From Ferranicluibacter quercicola (GTDB lineage Bacteria > Pseudomonadota > Alphaproteobacteria > Rhizobiales > Rhizobiaceae), in contig NZ_JAJOZR010000005.1 in assembly GCF_021168455.1 (NCBI RefSeq), positions 1-64,000 on the forward strand: a stretch of 64,000 nt of DNA. The letters are read 5' to 3'. The stretch's first letter is position 1. The number at the start of each line of letters is the position of its first letter. Below, in pieces: positions 43,363 to 51,250 of this stretch. The translations under genes and the position numbers were made by a program. The notes under the pieces were generated by a model. That model worked only from the letters and a program-made list of their open reading frames with translations, had not been told where the DNA came from and searched no databases.

Positions 43363-43546
43363 TTTCTTCCCCCCCTCTCCAATAACTGTCACAGCCGAGA
43401 AAAATCGCGCGCTTTCCGTTGCGATCGGCATTGGCAATATGAGCGACACCGAATATCAGTGATTGCATGAAGAGGATTCGCGGCGGTGCGGGCGGTTGCC
43501 TGGCGAGGCGGCTTCATGGTGTTGACGTGTATCGAGGGGGCAGACC

Positions 43547-44224
43547 ATGAGCAGAGACGAGCCTTCGGCACATGATCTGGCCCTGCAACTGTACCGCGAT
43601 CATAAGGCGACGCTCGATCTTCTGGCAAAACCGGCCACGGGCAGTAGCTTTGATCAGGCGGTTCGGGGTGTGTTTGGTGAAAAACCGTTGCGTGGAAAGC
43701 TGGTTAGAATCGGTAACGGCCATGTTGTCCTGTCGGAGATTGCCAGGGATCAGGTCAGCTTTCTGCCGGCCGGCTGGGTTGCAGAGCTGGAGAAGACCCG
43801 AGGTGCGTGGGACGGCTGTGAAAACTGGTGGGCCGGGTATCCTCTGATCTCATGGATCGAATTCCGGGTCGGCGACGATGGAAGGTCCGGATCGGTGCGG
43901 TTGCATGCGGAAGTCGGCCCGATCACGAACGGCGCGGTCCGCCAGGGGTTTGTCGAGGCCATCCGGATGAAGGCCGCTGCCCGACAGATGGGGCGGATCA
44001 GGTTTCCCGACGCAGCGTCGCAGGAACGGCGTCTGTACTCGCGATTTCTGCACCAGAATGCCGTTGCGGTGAAGGACATCGCCGAGAAGGGCGATATCGA
44101 GCGGCAATGCGTTCATCTCGTCGGCAGCTTTTCGCCGGAGTTCGACCTCGTCGCGAGCGTCATTCCGCAGTTACGCGCCCTGAGCGACAGATCTGCATCG
44201 CCCGGCACGTTAACACCCCGTTAA
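43547..44224 (+). CDS. Hypothetical protein
   Basis: A 225-residue soluble protein that I do not recognise. The first part (HDLALQLYRDHKATLDLLAKP) is helical. The middle has a tryptophan-rich stretch (GAWDGCENWWAGYPLISWIEFRVGDD) and VRLHAEVGPI, followed by a helix (RQGFVEAIRMKAAARQMGRI) and SRFLHQNAVAVKDIAEKG. The ISWIEFRV/RLHAEVGP alternation suggests a beta-rich core, loosely like restriction-endonuclease-fold proteins, but no catalytic motif can be assigned. Coding is supported by a clean frame with no equally plausible alternative. It lies alone between the tRNA and the flagellin gene. Confidence 0.6.
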   Translation: MSRDEPSAHDLALQLYRDHKATLDLLAKPATGSSFDQAVRGVFGEKPLRGKLVRIGNGHVVLSEIARDQVSFLPAGWVAELEKTRGAWDGCENWWAGYPLISWIEFRVGDDGRSGSVRLHAEVGPITNGAVRQGFVEAIRMKAAARQMGRIRFPDAASQERRLYSRFLHQNAVAVKDIAEKGDIERQCVHLVGSFSPEFDLVASVIPQLRALSDRSASPGTLTPR

Positions 44225-44396
44225 CCACGGTCATTTTAGAAACATGAACGATTGCGGCCGATTCGATGGATGACCGCAGCCAAGACAGCCCGGAGCCGGC
44301 GGATAAACCCGCCCCCTCGGGCGACGGTCTCGCCATTAGGGCGAGCACCCTCAAGGGTTAACCGTTGAAAGTGTTCCCACATTCGCTATCCCTCTA

Positions 44397-44417
44397 CCCG
44401 ACGGCTCTGACGTCGGG
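44397..44417. promoter_or_regulatory. Hairpin in the flagellin leader
   Basis: CCCGACG (44397-44403) and CGTCGGG (44411-44417) form a 7-base stem 29 bases before the flagellin ATG. No clear ribosome-binding site lies next to the start. Flagellin leaders in alphaproteobacteria can be controlled by FlbT; whether this one is cannot be told from sequence. Confidence 0.4.
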
Positions 44418-44446
44418 GGGCTAGCCTGTCTTTCGGGCCTTTTGAC

Positions 44447-46207
44447 ATGACCAGCCTCCTGACGAACACATCCGCCATGGCCGCTCTCCAGACGTTGCGC
44501 GGCATCGCGTCGAGATCTGCGGAAGCACAGCAGCAGATCAGCTCCGGCATGCGCGTGGAAACGGCGGCCGACAATGCCGCCTACTGGTCGATTGCCACCA
44601 CCATGCGCTCCGACAACAAGGCGATGACAGCGGTCACCGACGTCATCAATCTCGGCTCCGCCCAGATCGATACCGCCTATAACGGCATCACCGCCGTGTC
44701 GGATATCCTGTCGGAATTCACATCACGGCTGATCGCGGCCAAGGAACCGGGCGTCGATCCGGCCAAGATTCAGAAGGAGCTTTCGCAGCTCCAGCAACAG
44801 GTCGTGAGCGTCGCCAACGCGGCCAGCTTCAGCGGCGTCAATTGGCTCAAGACCGATGTCGCGGATATCAACGACACTGATCTGAACCGCGTTTCCCTCG
44901 TCAACGCCCTGCACCGGAGCGAGAACGGCCTGTCCCTGGGAACGACCGACTTCCATCTTTCGGAAGTCTCCCTTTTCAACAAGGATGGCGGGGGCATCCT
45001 GCAAGCCGACACGCGAAAGCTCAAAACCCTTGGTGGCGTACGCGTCCACGACACGTTCATGGATAACGATGGCGTCGTGCGAACGTTTCCGGACAATGCG
45101 GTGAGCGGCGAGAATGGTCGGTTCGGATTTACCTTCACAGGTCCTCTGACGTTTGGCGCCAGCGATAAGATCGAGTTCGACGTGACGGTCGATGCCGACA
45201 ATCCAGCCGATCTCGATCCGCCGTATCATCCGGGCAAAACAACGCACGTCACCATCGACCGCGCATTTGTCGACACGTGGCTGCCGGGCCAGAACGGTGT
45301 CATTGTGGACTACAAACAATACGCGTCCGTTCTCGATCGAGCGTTGTCCGCGGCAAATGCTGGCGCCTATGCCAACCTGACATTGGATGGTCGCGGCGGC
45401 ACCGTACCAAACCACGTCAACGTCGGTACCAGTGAGAGTTCCGGCCTGAACGGATCATCCATCGAGATCACGAATCTGACCGGCAGCGCCGCTGGACTGA
45501 GCAACAGAGCGACAGACTATGGATCACGCGGGTCACAGATGGTCCTCTCTTTCGAGCCGTTCAAAGTCTACCCCGACGGAGACAACAAAGACGGGGTGCG
45601 CATCGATTTCGACTTCAGCGTCAACGGCGCGCCCGCGACGCATCACAGCTTCGACCGGACCTATGTCAACGCGTTGCTGGGCAAGGACACCGGCGAGATC
45701 CAGACGGCCGACGAGATGGTGACATTGCTGCACGCGCTGGTCGGCAGCAGCTGGCCGAACGTCATCATCGAGGCGACATCACCGGGCACCATCTCGGTAC
45801 GGTCGGACAAGGATGTCGACCGTTTGTCCGGCTCGAGAACCGGCATCGGATTCAACAGTATCGGCGTCAGCATCGAACCGCTTGCCGAACAGAATTTCCT
45901 CGATATCGATATCGTCGCCAATCCCGATTGGCTCGATCGCTACATCGGATATATCGAGGTCGTGTCGGCCGAAGTCATCGACGCCGGCGCTGTCCTTGGC
46001 GCGCTCGACAAGCGCATGGTGATGCAGAGGGATTTTACCCAGACCCTGATGTCGAACCTCGACAAGGGCGTCGGCCGGCTTGTCGATGCGGAGATGAACG
46101 AAGCCTCGACCAGGGTCAAAGCGCTGCAAACACAACAGCAGCTGGCCATCCAGTCTCTCCAGATTGCCAACAGCAATTCCCAGAACATCCTGCAGCTCTT
46201 CCAGTGA
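44447..46207 (+). CDS. Flagellin-domain protein with duplicated insert
   Basis: The 586-residue protein has the conserved flagellin N-terminus (MTSLLTNTSAMAALQTLRGI; DNAAYWSIATTMRSDNKAM, like rhizobial FlaA) and C-terminus (VGRLVDAEMNEASTRVKALQTQQQLAIQSLQIANSNSQNILQLF). Between residues about 140 and 490 lies a large insert, so it is far longer than the usual 300-430 residues. Two parts of the insert look alike: residues 239-305 (KIEFDVTV then TIDRAFVDTWL) and 383-433 (VRIDFDFSV then SFDRTYVNALL). They recall the DUF1522 module of some rhizobial flagellin-like proteins. It would be an exported filament subunit. No flagellar genes adjoin it. Confidence 0.88.
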   Translation: MTSLLTNTSAMAALQTLRGIASRSAEAQQQISSGMRVETAADNAAYWSIATTMRSDNKAMTAVTDVINLGSAQIDTAYNGITAVSDILSEFTSRLIAAKEPGVDPAKIQKELSQLQQQVVSVANAASFSGVNWLKTDVADINDTDLNRVSLVNALHRSENGLSLGTTDFHLSEVSLFNKDGGGILQADTRKLKTLGGVRVHDTFMDNDGVVRTFPDNAVSGENGRFGFTFTGPLTFGASDKIEFDVTVDADNPADLDPPYHPGKTTHVTIDRAFVDTWLPGQNGVIVDYKQYASVLDRALSAANAGAYANLTLDGRGGTVPNHVNVGTSESSGLNGSSIEITNLTGSAAGLSNRATDYGSRGSQMVLSFEPFKVYPDGDNKDGVRIDFDFSVNGAPATHHSFDRTYVNALLGKDTGEIQTADEMVTLLHALVGSSWPNVIIEATSPGTISVRSDKDVDRLSGSRTGIGFNSIGVSIEPLAEQNFLDIDIVANPDWLDRYIGYIEVVSAEVIDAGAVLGALDKRMVMQRDFTQTLMSNLDKGVGRLVDAEMNEASTRVKALQTQQQLAIQSLQIANSNSQNILQLFQ

Positions 46208-46311
46208 TCGATATGACGACACCCGCTATTGCCCAGCCTTCCGGTCATATGAGAAACCCCTTGAATTCCCTTGCAACCGATTGCCAACACGCCATTTTTT
46301 CAGGAACGCAC

Positions 46312-47334
46312 ATGCGCGCATTTTCGACCGTCAGGAGCCTTGCGACCAGCTCCTTTTTCGCCCTCCTTGGTCTCTCCGCGAAGGTCGCCGAAGGGGCCGA
46401 TACGGTCCGGTTCGGCACGGACTGGCTGGCGGAGGCGGATCATGGCGGCTTCTATCAGGCGGTGGCCGATGGCACCTATGCGCGGTATGGCTTGAATGTC
46501 GAGATCGTTCAGGGCGGCCCGGCCGCGATGAATCGCAACCTGCTGCTTGCCGGCAAACTCGATTTCTATCTCGGCACCCAGCAGGAGCAGCTGGTCGGCA
46601 TCGAGCAGGGCATCCCGCTCGTCGATGTCGCCGCCTTCTACCAGAAGAACGCCCAGGTCATTCTGGCCCATCCCGATCGCGGCATCGAGACCTTCGCGGA
46701 TCTGGCACGGCTCGAGACGATCTATATGACGCAAGGCGGCTTCGGCGCCTATTTCGCATGGATGAAAGCCAATTTCCCGGGCTTCCGCGATGAGCAGTAC
46801 AGGCCCTACAATTTCAGTTCGGCGCCGTTTCTGGCCAACAGGAACGCCGCCCAGCAGGGGCTCATCACGTCGGAACCCTACGAAATCGAACGACAGACCG
46901 GTCTCGAACCCAGGATCTTCCTGCTCGCCGACAGCGGCTACAGGCCCTATGCAGCGATGATCACAACGCAGAAGAGCCTCATCGACACCCATCCCGATCT
47001 CGTCCAGCGGTTCGTCGATGCCTCGATCGAGGGCTGGTATGCCTATCTCTACGGGGACAATACGGCGGCAAACGCGCTGATCCGGGCGGCCAATCCGGAG
47101 ATGAGCGACGGCCAGATCGCCTATGCGATCGACAAGATCAAGCAATACGGGATCGTGGACAGCGGCGATGCGCTCGAGAAGGGCATCGGATGCATGACGG
47201 CCGAACGCTACCGGCAGCTCGCAGACGAACTGGTGAAAGCGAAACTGATCAGACCGGACACCGATCCGGCCAAGGCCTTCGATACCCGCTTTTCCTGCAA
47301 GGGCGTCGGTCTCGACCGCAAGCCGGAGCATTGA
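46312..47334 (+). CDS. Lone ABC-type binding protein, NMT1/THI5-like
   Basis: The 340-residue product has a signal peptide (MRAFSTVRSLATSSFFALLGLSAKVAEG) and a periplasmic-binding fold of the NMT1/THI5 type: VRFGTDWLAEADHGGFYQAVADGTYARYGLNVEIVQGG, GKLDFYLGTQQEQLVGIEQGIPLVDVAAFYQKN. Members carry pyrimidine precursors, taurine, nitrate or aromatic sulfonates. There is no permease or ATPase gene nearby, so it may serve a distant importer or a receptor. An AGGAACGCAC site precedes the ATG. The start was set at the signal peptide, although the frame is open much further back through the flagellin gene. It ends before a strong terminator. Confidence 0.85.
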   Translation: MRAFSTVRSLATSSFFALLGLSAKVAEGADTVRFGTDWLAEADHGGFYQAVADGTYARYGLNVEIVQGGPAAMNRNLLLAGKLDFYLGTQQEQLVGIEQGIPLVDVAAFYQKNAQVILAHPDRGIETFADLARLETIYMTQGGFGAYFAWMKANFPGFRDEQYRPYNFSSAPFLANRNAAQQGLITSEPYEIERQTGLEPRIFLLADSGYRPYAAMITTQKSLIDTHPDLVQRFVDASIEGWYAYLYGDNTAANALIRAANPEMSDGQIAYAIDKIKQYGIVDSGDALEKGIGCMTAERYRQLADELVKAKLIRPDTDPAKAFDTRFSCKGVGLDRKPEH

Positions 47335-47358
47335 CGCGCCCGCGGTTGCGGACAGAGA

Positions 47359-47388
47359 AAAACCGGCCGCGCGAAAGCGGCCGGTTTT
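47359..47388. terminator. Bidirectional terminator between the binding protein and the chemoreceptor
   Basis: AAAACCGGCCGC (47359-47370) and GCGGCCGGTTTT (47377-47388) form a perfect 12-base stem with a 6-base loop, ending in TTTT on both strands. It separates the convergent genes ending at 47334 and 47410. Confidence 0.9.
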
Positions 47389-47409
47389 CGTGGTGAGGGT
47401 CGGGAAACC

Positions 47410-49227
47410 TCAGGCGGCGTAGCGCTGCTGCGCGTTGGAGGAGCGTCCACCGAGGGTGAAGTGGGAGATCAGTTCGCGCAGGCGGGCGCTCTCGCTTGCA
47501 AGCGTGCTTCCTGCGGCGCTGGTCTCCTCGACCATGGCGGCGTTCTGTTGCGTCACCTGGTCCATCTGGTTGACGGCGATGTTGACCTCGGCAAGGCCGG
47601 TGGACTGTTCGCGTGCCGAGGTGGCGATCGCCTCCATATGGCCGTTGATCTCGATCACATGCGCCTCGATCGTCTTCAACACGTCGCCGGTGTCGCGCAC
47701 CAGCTTGACGCCGCTCTCGACCTCGGCCGTGGAGTTGCGGATGAGGTCCTTGATTTCCTTGGCGGCCTTGGCCGAGCGCTGGGCCAGCTCCCGGACCTCC
47801 TGCGCGACGACGGCAAAGCCGCGGCCGGCTTCCCCGGCGCGCGCCGCCTCGACGCCGGCGTTCAGCGCCAGCAGGTTCGTCTGGAAGGCGATCTCGTCGA
47901 TCACGCCGATAATCGAGGAGATCTGGCTGGACGAATGCTCGATACGGCCCATGGCGGTGACGGCTTCGGCAACGACCTCGCCCGAGCGGGAGGCGCTCTT
48001 GTTGGCGTGAGACGCCACTTCGCGGGCCTCGTTGGTGCGCATGGAGGACTGGCCGACATTCGCGGTGATCTGATCGAGGGCGGCGGCCGTTTCCTCGAGA
48101 GAAGCGGCCTGCTGCTCCGTGCGGCGGGAGAGATCGTTGGCGCTTTCGCTGACTTCGCGGGCGCCGTTGTCGATCTGGTCGGCCGCCACGGCCACGGCGG
48201 CCAGCGTCTCGTTGAGCTGGGAGACGGCAGCGTTCAGGTCATGGCGCAGCGCTTCGAAATCGGGGGCGAAGGGCACGTCGAGACGGAAGGAGAGATCGCC
48301 GGCCGCCAGACGGCGCAGGCCGTCGGCAAGGCTCGATGTCGCCTGTTCGAGACGCGCCTGGGCGGCCCGTTCGGCCTCGGCCGAAAGGCGCTCGCGGTCG
48401 GCCTCGGCCGTCCGCCGCAGGGACTCGGCTTGGGTCTGAAGCTCCTTGTTGTTGACGGCCGCCGTCCGGAACACTTCGACCGCACTGGCCATCTGGCCGA
48501 TTTCGTCGGTGCGCTGCGCGTAGGGAATGGTGCTGTCGGTATCGCCGCCGGCAAGGCCAGTCATCGCGGCCGTGATCGAGTGGATCGGGCTTGCGATCCC
48601 GCGCAGGATATAGAGCGTCGAGGCGACGAGAAGGGTCGCGACGACACCGATCAGAATGAAGGTGATCAGCGTCGCATCGGCGGATGTCTGGTGCATCACG
48701 TTCGTGGCGTCGTTGACGCGCACGGTGTTGCCCGCGATCAGGTCGTCAAGCGCGGACTGTGCGGGGGTGATGATGCCGCCCATGGTCTCGAGCATGTTGC
48801 TCGCCTGCTGGAAATTGCCCACCTTGGCGAGCGCGATCATGTCGTCGCCGGCCTTGCCATAGGTGGCCAGGGTCTCCGTCACGCGCTGCAGAAGCGCACG
48901 CTCGGAATCGGTGCTGACATAAGGCGTGTACACCTCGACCGCATGCTGGATCCGCACGCGGGCGTCGCCGAGCAGGGATTCCGCCGTCTTCGTGGCTTCC
49001 GGCGTCAGGGCGGCGAGATACTGGAAGTAACCGAGCCGCATGGACACCAGTTCGATGCGGATGTCCTTGACGGCGGAAACGGCCGGGAACACTTCCGTCA
49101 CCACTTTATCCGCAATCGACCGCGTCTTGGACAGGGATTGCAGCGCCACGACAGAGAAAATGGCCGTGAGGACGGCGATGGCGGCGAAGATGCCGATAAG
49201 CGATGTACGGATGGATGGCCTGGTCAC
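47410..49227 (-). CDS. Methyl-accepting chemotaxis protein
   Basis: The 605-residue receptor has membrane helices near residues 9-30 and 186-207, a periplasmic four-helix-type sensor (about 31-185), HAMP (about 208-262), and a second HAMP-like region (about 300-350; LADGLRRLAAGDLSFRLDVPF). The cytoplasmic signalling hairpin contains the conserved tip IDEIAFQTNLLALNAGVEAARAGEAGRGFAVVA. It sends signals to CheA/CheW. No NWETF-like pentapeptide ends the protein. The ligand is unknown; a solute-binding protein gene converges on it. Confidence 0.93.
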   Translation of the reverse strand: MTRPSIRTSLIGIFAAIAVLTAIFSVVALQSLSKTRSIADKVVTEVFPAVSAVKDIRIELVSMRLGYFQYLAALTPEATKTAESLLGDARVRIQHAVEVYTPYVSTDSERALLQRVTETLATYGKAGDDMIALAKVGNFQQASNMLETMGGIITPAQSALDDLIAGNTVRVNDATNVMHQTSADATLITFILIGVVATLLVASTLYILRGIASPIHSITAAMTGLAGGDTDSTIPYAQRTDEIGQMASAVEVFRTAAVNNKELQTQAESLRRTAEADRERLSAEAERAAQARLEQATSSLADGLRRLAAGDLSFRLDVPFAPDFEALRHDLNAAVSQLNETLAAVAVAADQIDNGAREVSESANDLSRRTEQQAASLEETAAALDQITANVGQSSMRTNEAREVASHANKSASRSGEVVAEAVTAMGRIEHSSSQISSIIGVIDEIAFQTNLLALNAGVEAARAGEAGRGFAVVAQEVRELAQRSAKAAKEIKDLIRNSTAEVESGVKLVRDTGDVLKTIEAHVIEINGHMEAIATSAREQSTGLAEVNIAVNQMDQVTQQNAAMVEETSAAGSTLASESARLRELISHFTLGGRSSNAQQRYAA

Positions 49228-49563
49228 GAAACACCTATGCTGGACGGACGCACATCCACCCGGCCGTCATGACCAAGGAAGCGCAACGGCACCGACCTAC
49301 ATCGCGGCGTTCGGCGGCAGTATGCGCTTCAACTCTTAAGTTTATGTAACTCAAATTTTTCTAATATGAGAGCGGAATACTCCATCACAGAGACGGCTAT
49401 GCTTCGAACCATTGGCAACGACCGGTCATGAGACTGGACGGTGCCGATCGTCAAGGCACCCTGCCATCACCAGCCGCAAGACCGGCGCCGGAACACGGTG
49501 CATGGACATCCAAGATTCTTCCATCCGCCAGGCAGCCGCGAAGACAACACGAAGGACATACGC
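49228..49563. other. Gap upstream of the chemoreceptor gene
   Basis: These 336 bases between the chemoreceptor start and the end of the next minus-strand gene hold the chemoreceptor promoter. An AT-rich stretch around 49340-49370 is the only feature noted. No RNA gene, repeat or credible protein frame was seen. Confidence 0.4.
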
Positions 49564-49881
49564 TCAACGGTCGGAAACACGCGCCGATGTATCCGCCTGC
49601 TTACCCGATCCCGTTGCGAGGTAGACGAGCACGCCCACCACCGTCAGCGGCCAGAAGGCATAGGCGAGAATGGTCAGTGGCCAGCTCGCATTGCGGAAGT
49701 CTCCGCTTTCGTAAAACACCAGCGCGAGGATGGCGAGGATCCCGAGACAGCCGAGCCACATCCACGCCATCATCGCATAGGCGGCGTAAAGCAGCCCCCA
49801 AAGGGTCAGCGATATCAGGATCGCGGCAAGAAGCGCCGTCAGGCGCAGCGAGGGTCGAAACCCGTAGGGACGATGTCGCAT
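49564..49881 (-). CDS. Small integral membrane protein of unknown function
   Basis: A 105-residue protein with a basic opening (MRHRPYGFRPSLRL), then three likely membrane helices (LTALLAAILISLTLWGLLYA, MWLGCLGILAILALVF and WPLTILAYAFWPLTVVGVLVYLA), and a polar tail. A GGAGG site lies ten bases before the ATG. I do not recognise the family. The strongly hydrophobic pattern makes it more likely real than an accidental frame. Confidence 0.55.
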   Translation of the reverse strand: MRHRPYGFRPSLRLTALLAAILISLTLWGLLYAAYAMMAWMWLGCLGILAILALVFYESGDFRNASWPLTILAYAFWPLTVVGVLVYLATGSGKQADTSARVSDR

Positions 49882-50159
49882 GCCTGCAAACCTCCGCCGG
49901 CAAAATACAAGTTATGCCTATCAGAGTGCCCGGTGCGATCACCAAACGCAAGCGCTGGCTAAGATAGCTGACGTTTACCTTAACCGCAGAAAGGCTTGGG
50001 CGGCATGCAGCCTCTCCCGCGCCGTGCGCGGCACGCCGCAGGCGGCAGCTTCACGTTGCGAGAAACCCGCTTCGCTGCACCATCCTGCGCTTTATGCTTG
50101 CGTCCTTGCCCAGCCTTCTATTATTTAAGTCAGCGTTAACGCACACACCGGGAACACCG

Positions 50160-50336
50160 ATGCCAGCCTGGATCTTTTCCTGCGAATTCTCCCTGCTCGG
50201 ATGGGCCGCACGCCGGCCGGACGAAGTGTCACGCTTCGCACCGACCCTGCGCATCCTCGCACTCGCTGTCGCCGTCTTGCTGTCGCTGGCCGCCTGGGCC
50301 CTCATCATCGCCTTTATCGTCTGGCTCATGCCCTGA
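50160..50336 (+). CDS. Possible very small membrane protein
   Basis: A 58-residue frame starting MPAWIFSCEFSLLGWAARRPDEVSRFAP and ending with a strong membrane helix (LRILALAVAVLLSLAAWALIIAFIVWL). No ribosome-binding site is convincing, and an in-frame ATG at 50094 could extend it. The sequence is not familiar. The hydrophobic C-terminal helix is its only support. Confidence 0.35.
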   Translation: MPAWIFSCEFSLLGWAARRPDEVSRFAPTLRILALAVAVLLSLAAWALIIAFIVWLMP

Positions 50337-50457
50337 TGATCGGATCCGCGACGCGATCGGAGGACGCCTGCCCCGCGGCATGACACCCCGCTGTATGGCA
50401 TGACAGAGGAAGCGCGGGATCGACGTCAGCGCCCGAGCATTTAGTCCAAGAGAAAAA

Positions 50458-51249
50458 TCACCCGTCGGCCGCGGTTCCGATCAGCGTCGCCTCTTCTTCC
50501 TTCAACGCAACGCCGCTCAGCTGCCGGCGCAGGGACTCGCTCACGAGCCACATGGCCTTGCGCGCGGCCAGCGGCGGAACGAGCCCGCCCTCGCGGATAT
50601 TGGAGATGCAGTTCCGCTCAGCATCCGAGCGCCCCGGCACCGGCCCATGCGTGAGGTATACGCCCAGACTATCGGCGGAGGAGAGGCCCGGCCGCTCCCC
50701 GATCAGCACCAGCACCAGCCGCGCCCGCAAAAGCGCGCCGATCTCGTCGCCGACGGCCACGCGCGCGTTCTGGACGAAGGCGACCGGTCCGACCGTAAGC
50801 CCGGCACTACGCAGCATCTGCAGGAGCGCGGCCAGAAACGGCACCGCATTCACATGCACGGCCGTCGCCGAAAGGCCGTCTGCAACGACGATCCCGATAT
50901 CGACGCCCTCGGCCTGCAAGGCGTCCAGGCGCACCCGATCCGCATCGGCAAGCCGGCGTCCGAGGTCAGGCCGCCGGAGATAGGTCATCCGATCGGGTGC
51001 CGCACTGCGGGCCGAGACGCTCTCAAGGCCGATCGCCGCCAGCGCCGCGCCCAGGGCATCCGCATCGAAATCGGCATGCACCGCATCGCGGGCGCGGGCA
51101 TGCGCATAGGCAAACTTCAGCACCTCCGCCGTCGGCATCGACGCTCCGACGCGGCCAAGACCGACACGCGCGTCCGTCAGCGCAGTCAGGGCTGTGTTCG
51201 TCTCCCGCGAGACGCGGGCGGCATCCGTCATTGCAAGATCCTTCGCCAT
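50458..51249 (-). CDS. eutC: Ethanolamine ammonia-lyase small subunit
   Basis: The 263-residue subunit pairs with EutB to cleave ethanolamine to acetaldehyde and ammonia using adenosylcobalamin. It shows DARVGLGRVGASMPTAEVLKFAYAHARARDAVH, YLRRPDLGRRL, VVADGLSATAVH and LIGERPGLSSADSLGVYLT, all conserved in EutC. The start lies one base after the eutB stop. Length and motifs are normal. Confidence 0.95.
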   Translation of the reverse strand: MAKDLAMTDAARVSRETNTALTALTDARVGLGRVGASMPTAEVLKFAYAHARARDAVHADFDADALGAALAAIGLESVSARSAAPDRMTYLRRPDLGRRLADADRVRLDALQAEGVDIGIVVADGLSATAVHVNAVPFLAALLQMLRSAGLTVGPVAFVQNARVAVGDEIGALLRARLVLVLIGERPGLSSADSLGVYLTHGPVPGRSDAERNCISNIREGGLVPPLAARKAMWLVSESLRRQLSGVALKEEEATLIGTAADG

Positions 51250-51250
51250 G

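Noticed and set aside
43244..43468. A small minus-strand frame with MAHPTGFEPVTFG
   Set aside because: This is the well-known false protein produced by translating a tRNA gene region on the opposite strand; it overlaps tRNA-Arg.
47461..49272. A 603-codon open frame opposite the chemoreceptor gene
   Set aside because: Antisense to an intact receptor with conserved signalling domain; its own translation is G/D/H-rich and has no domain.
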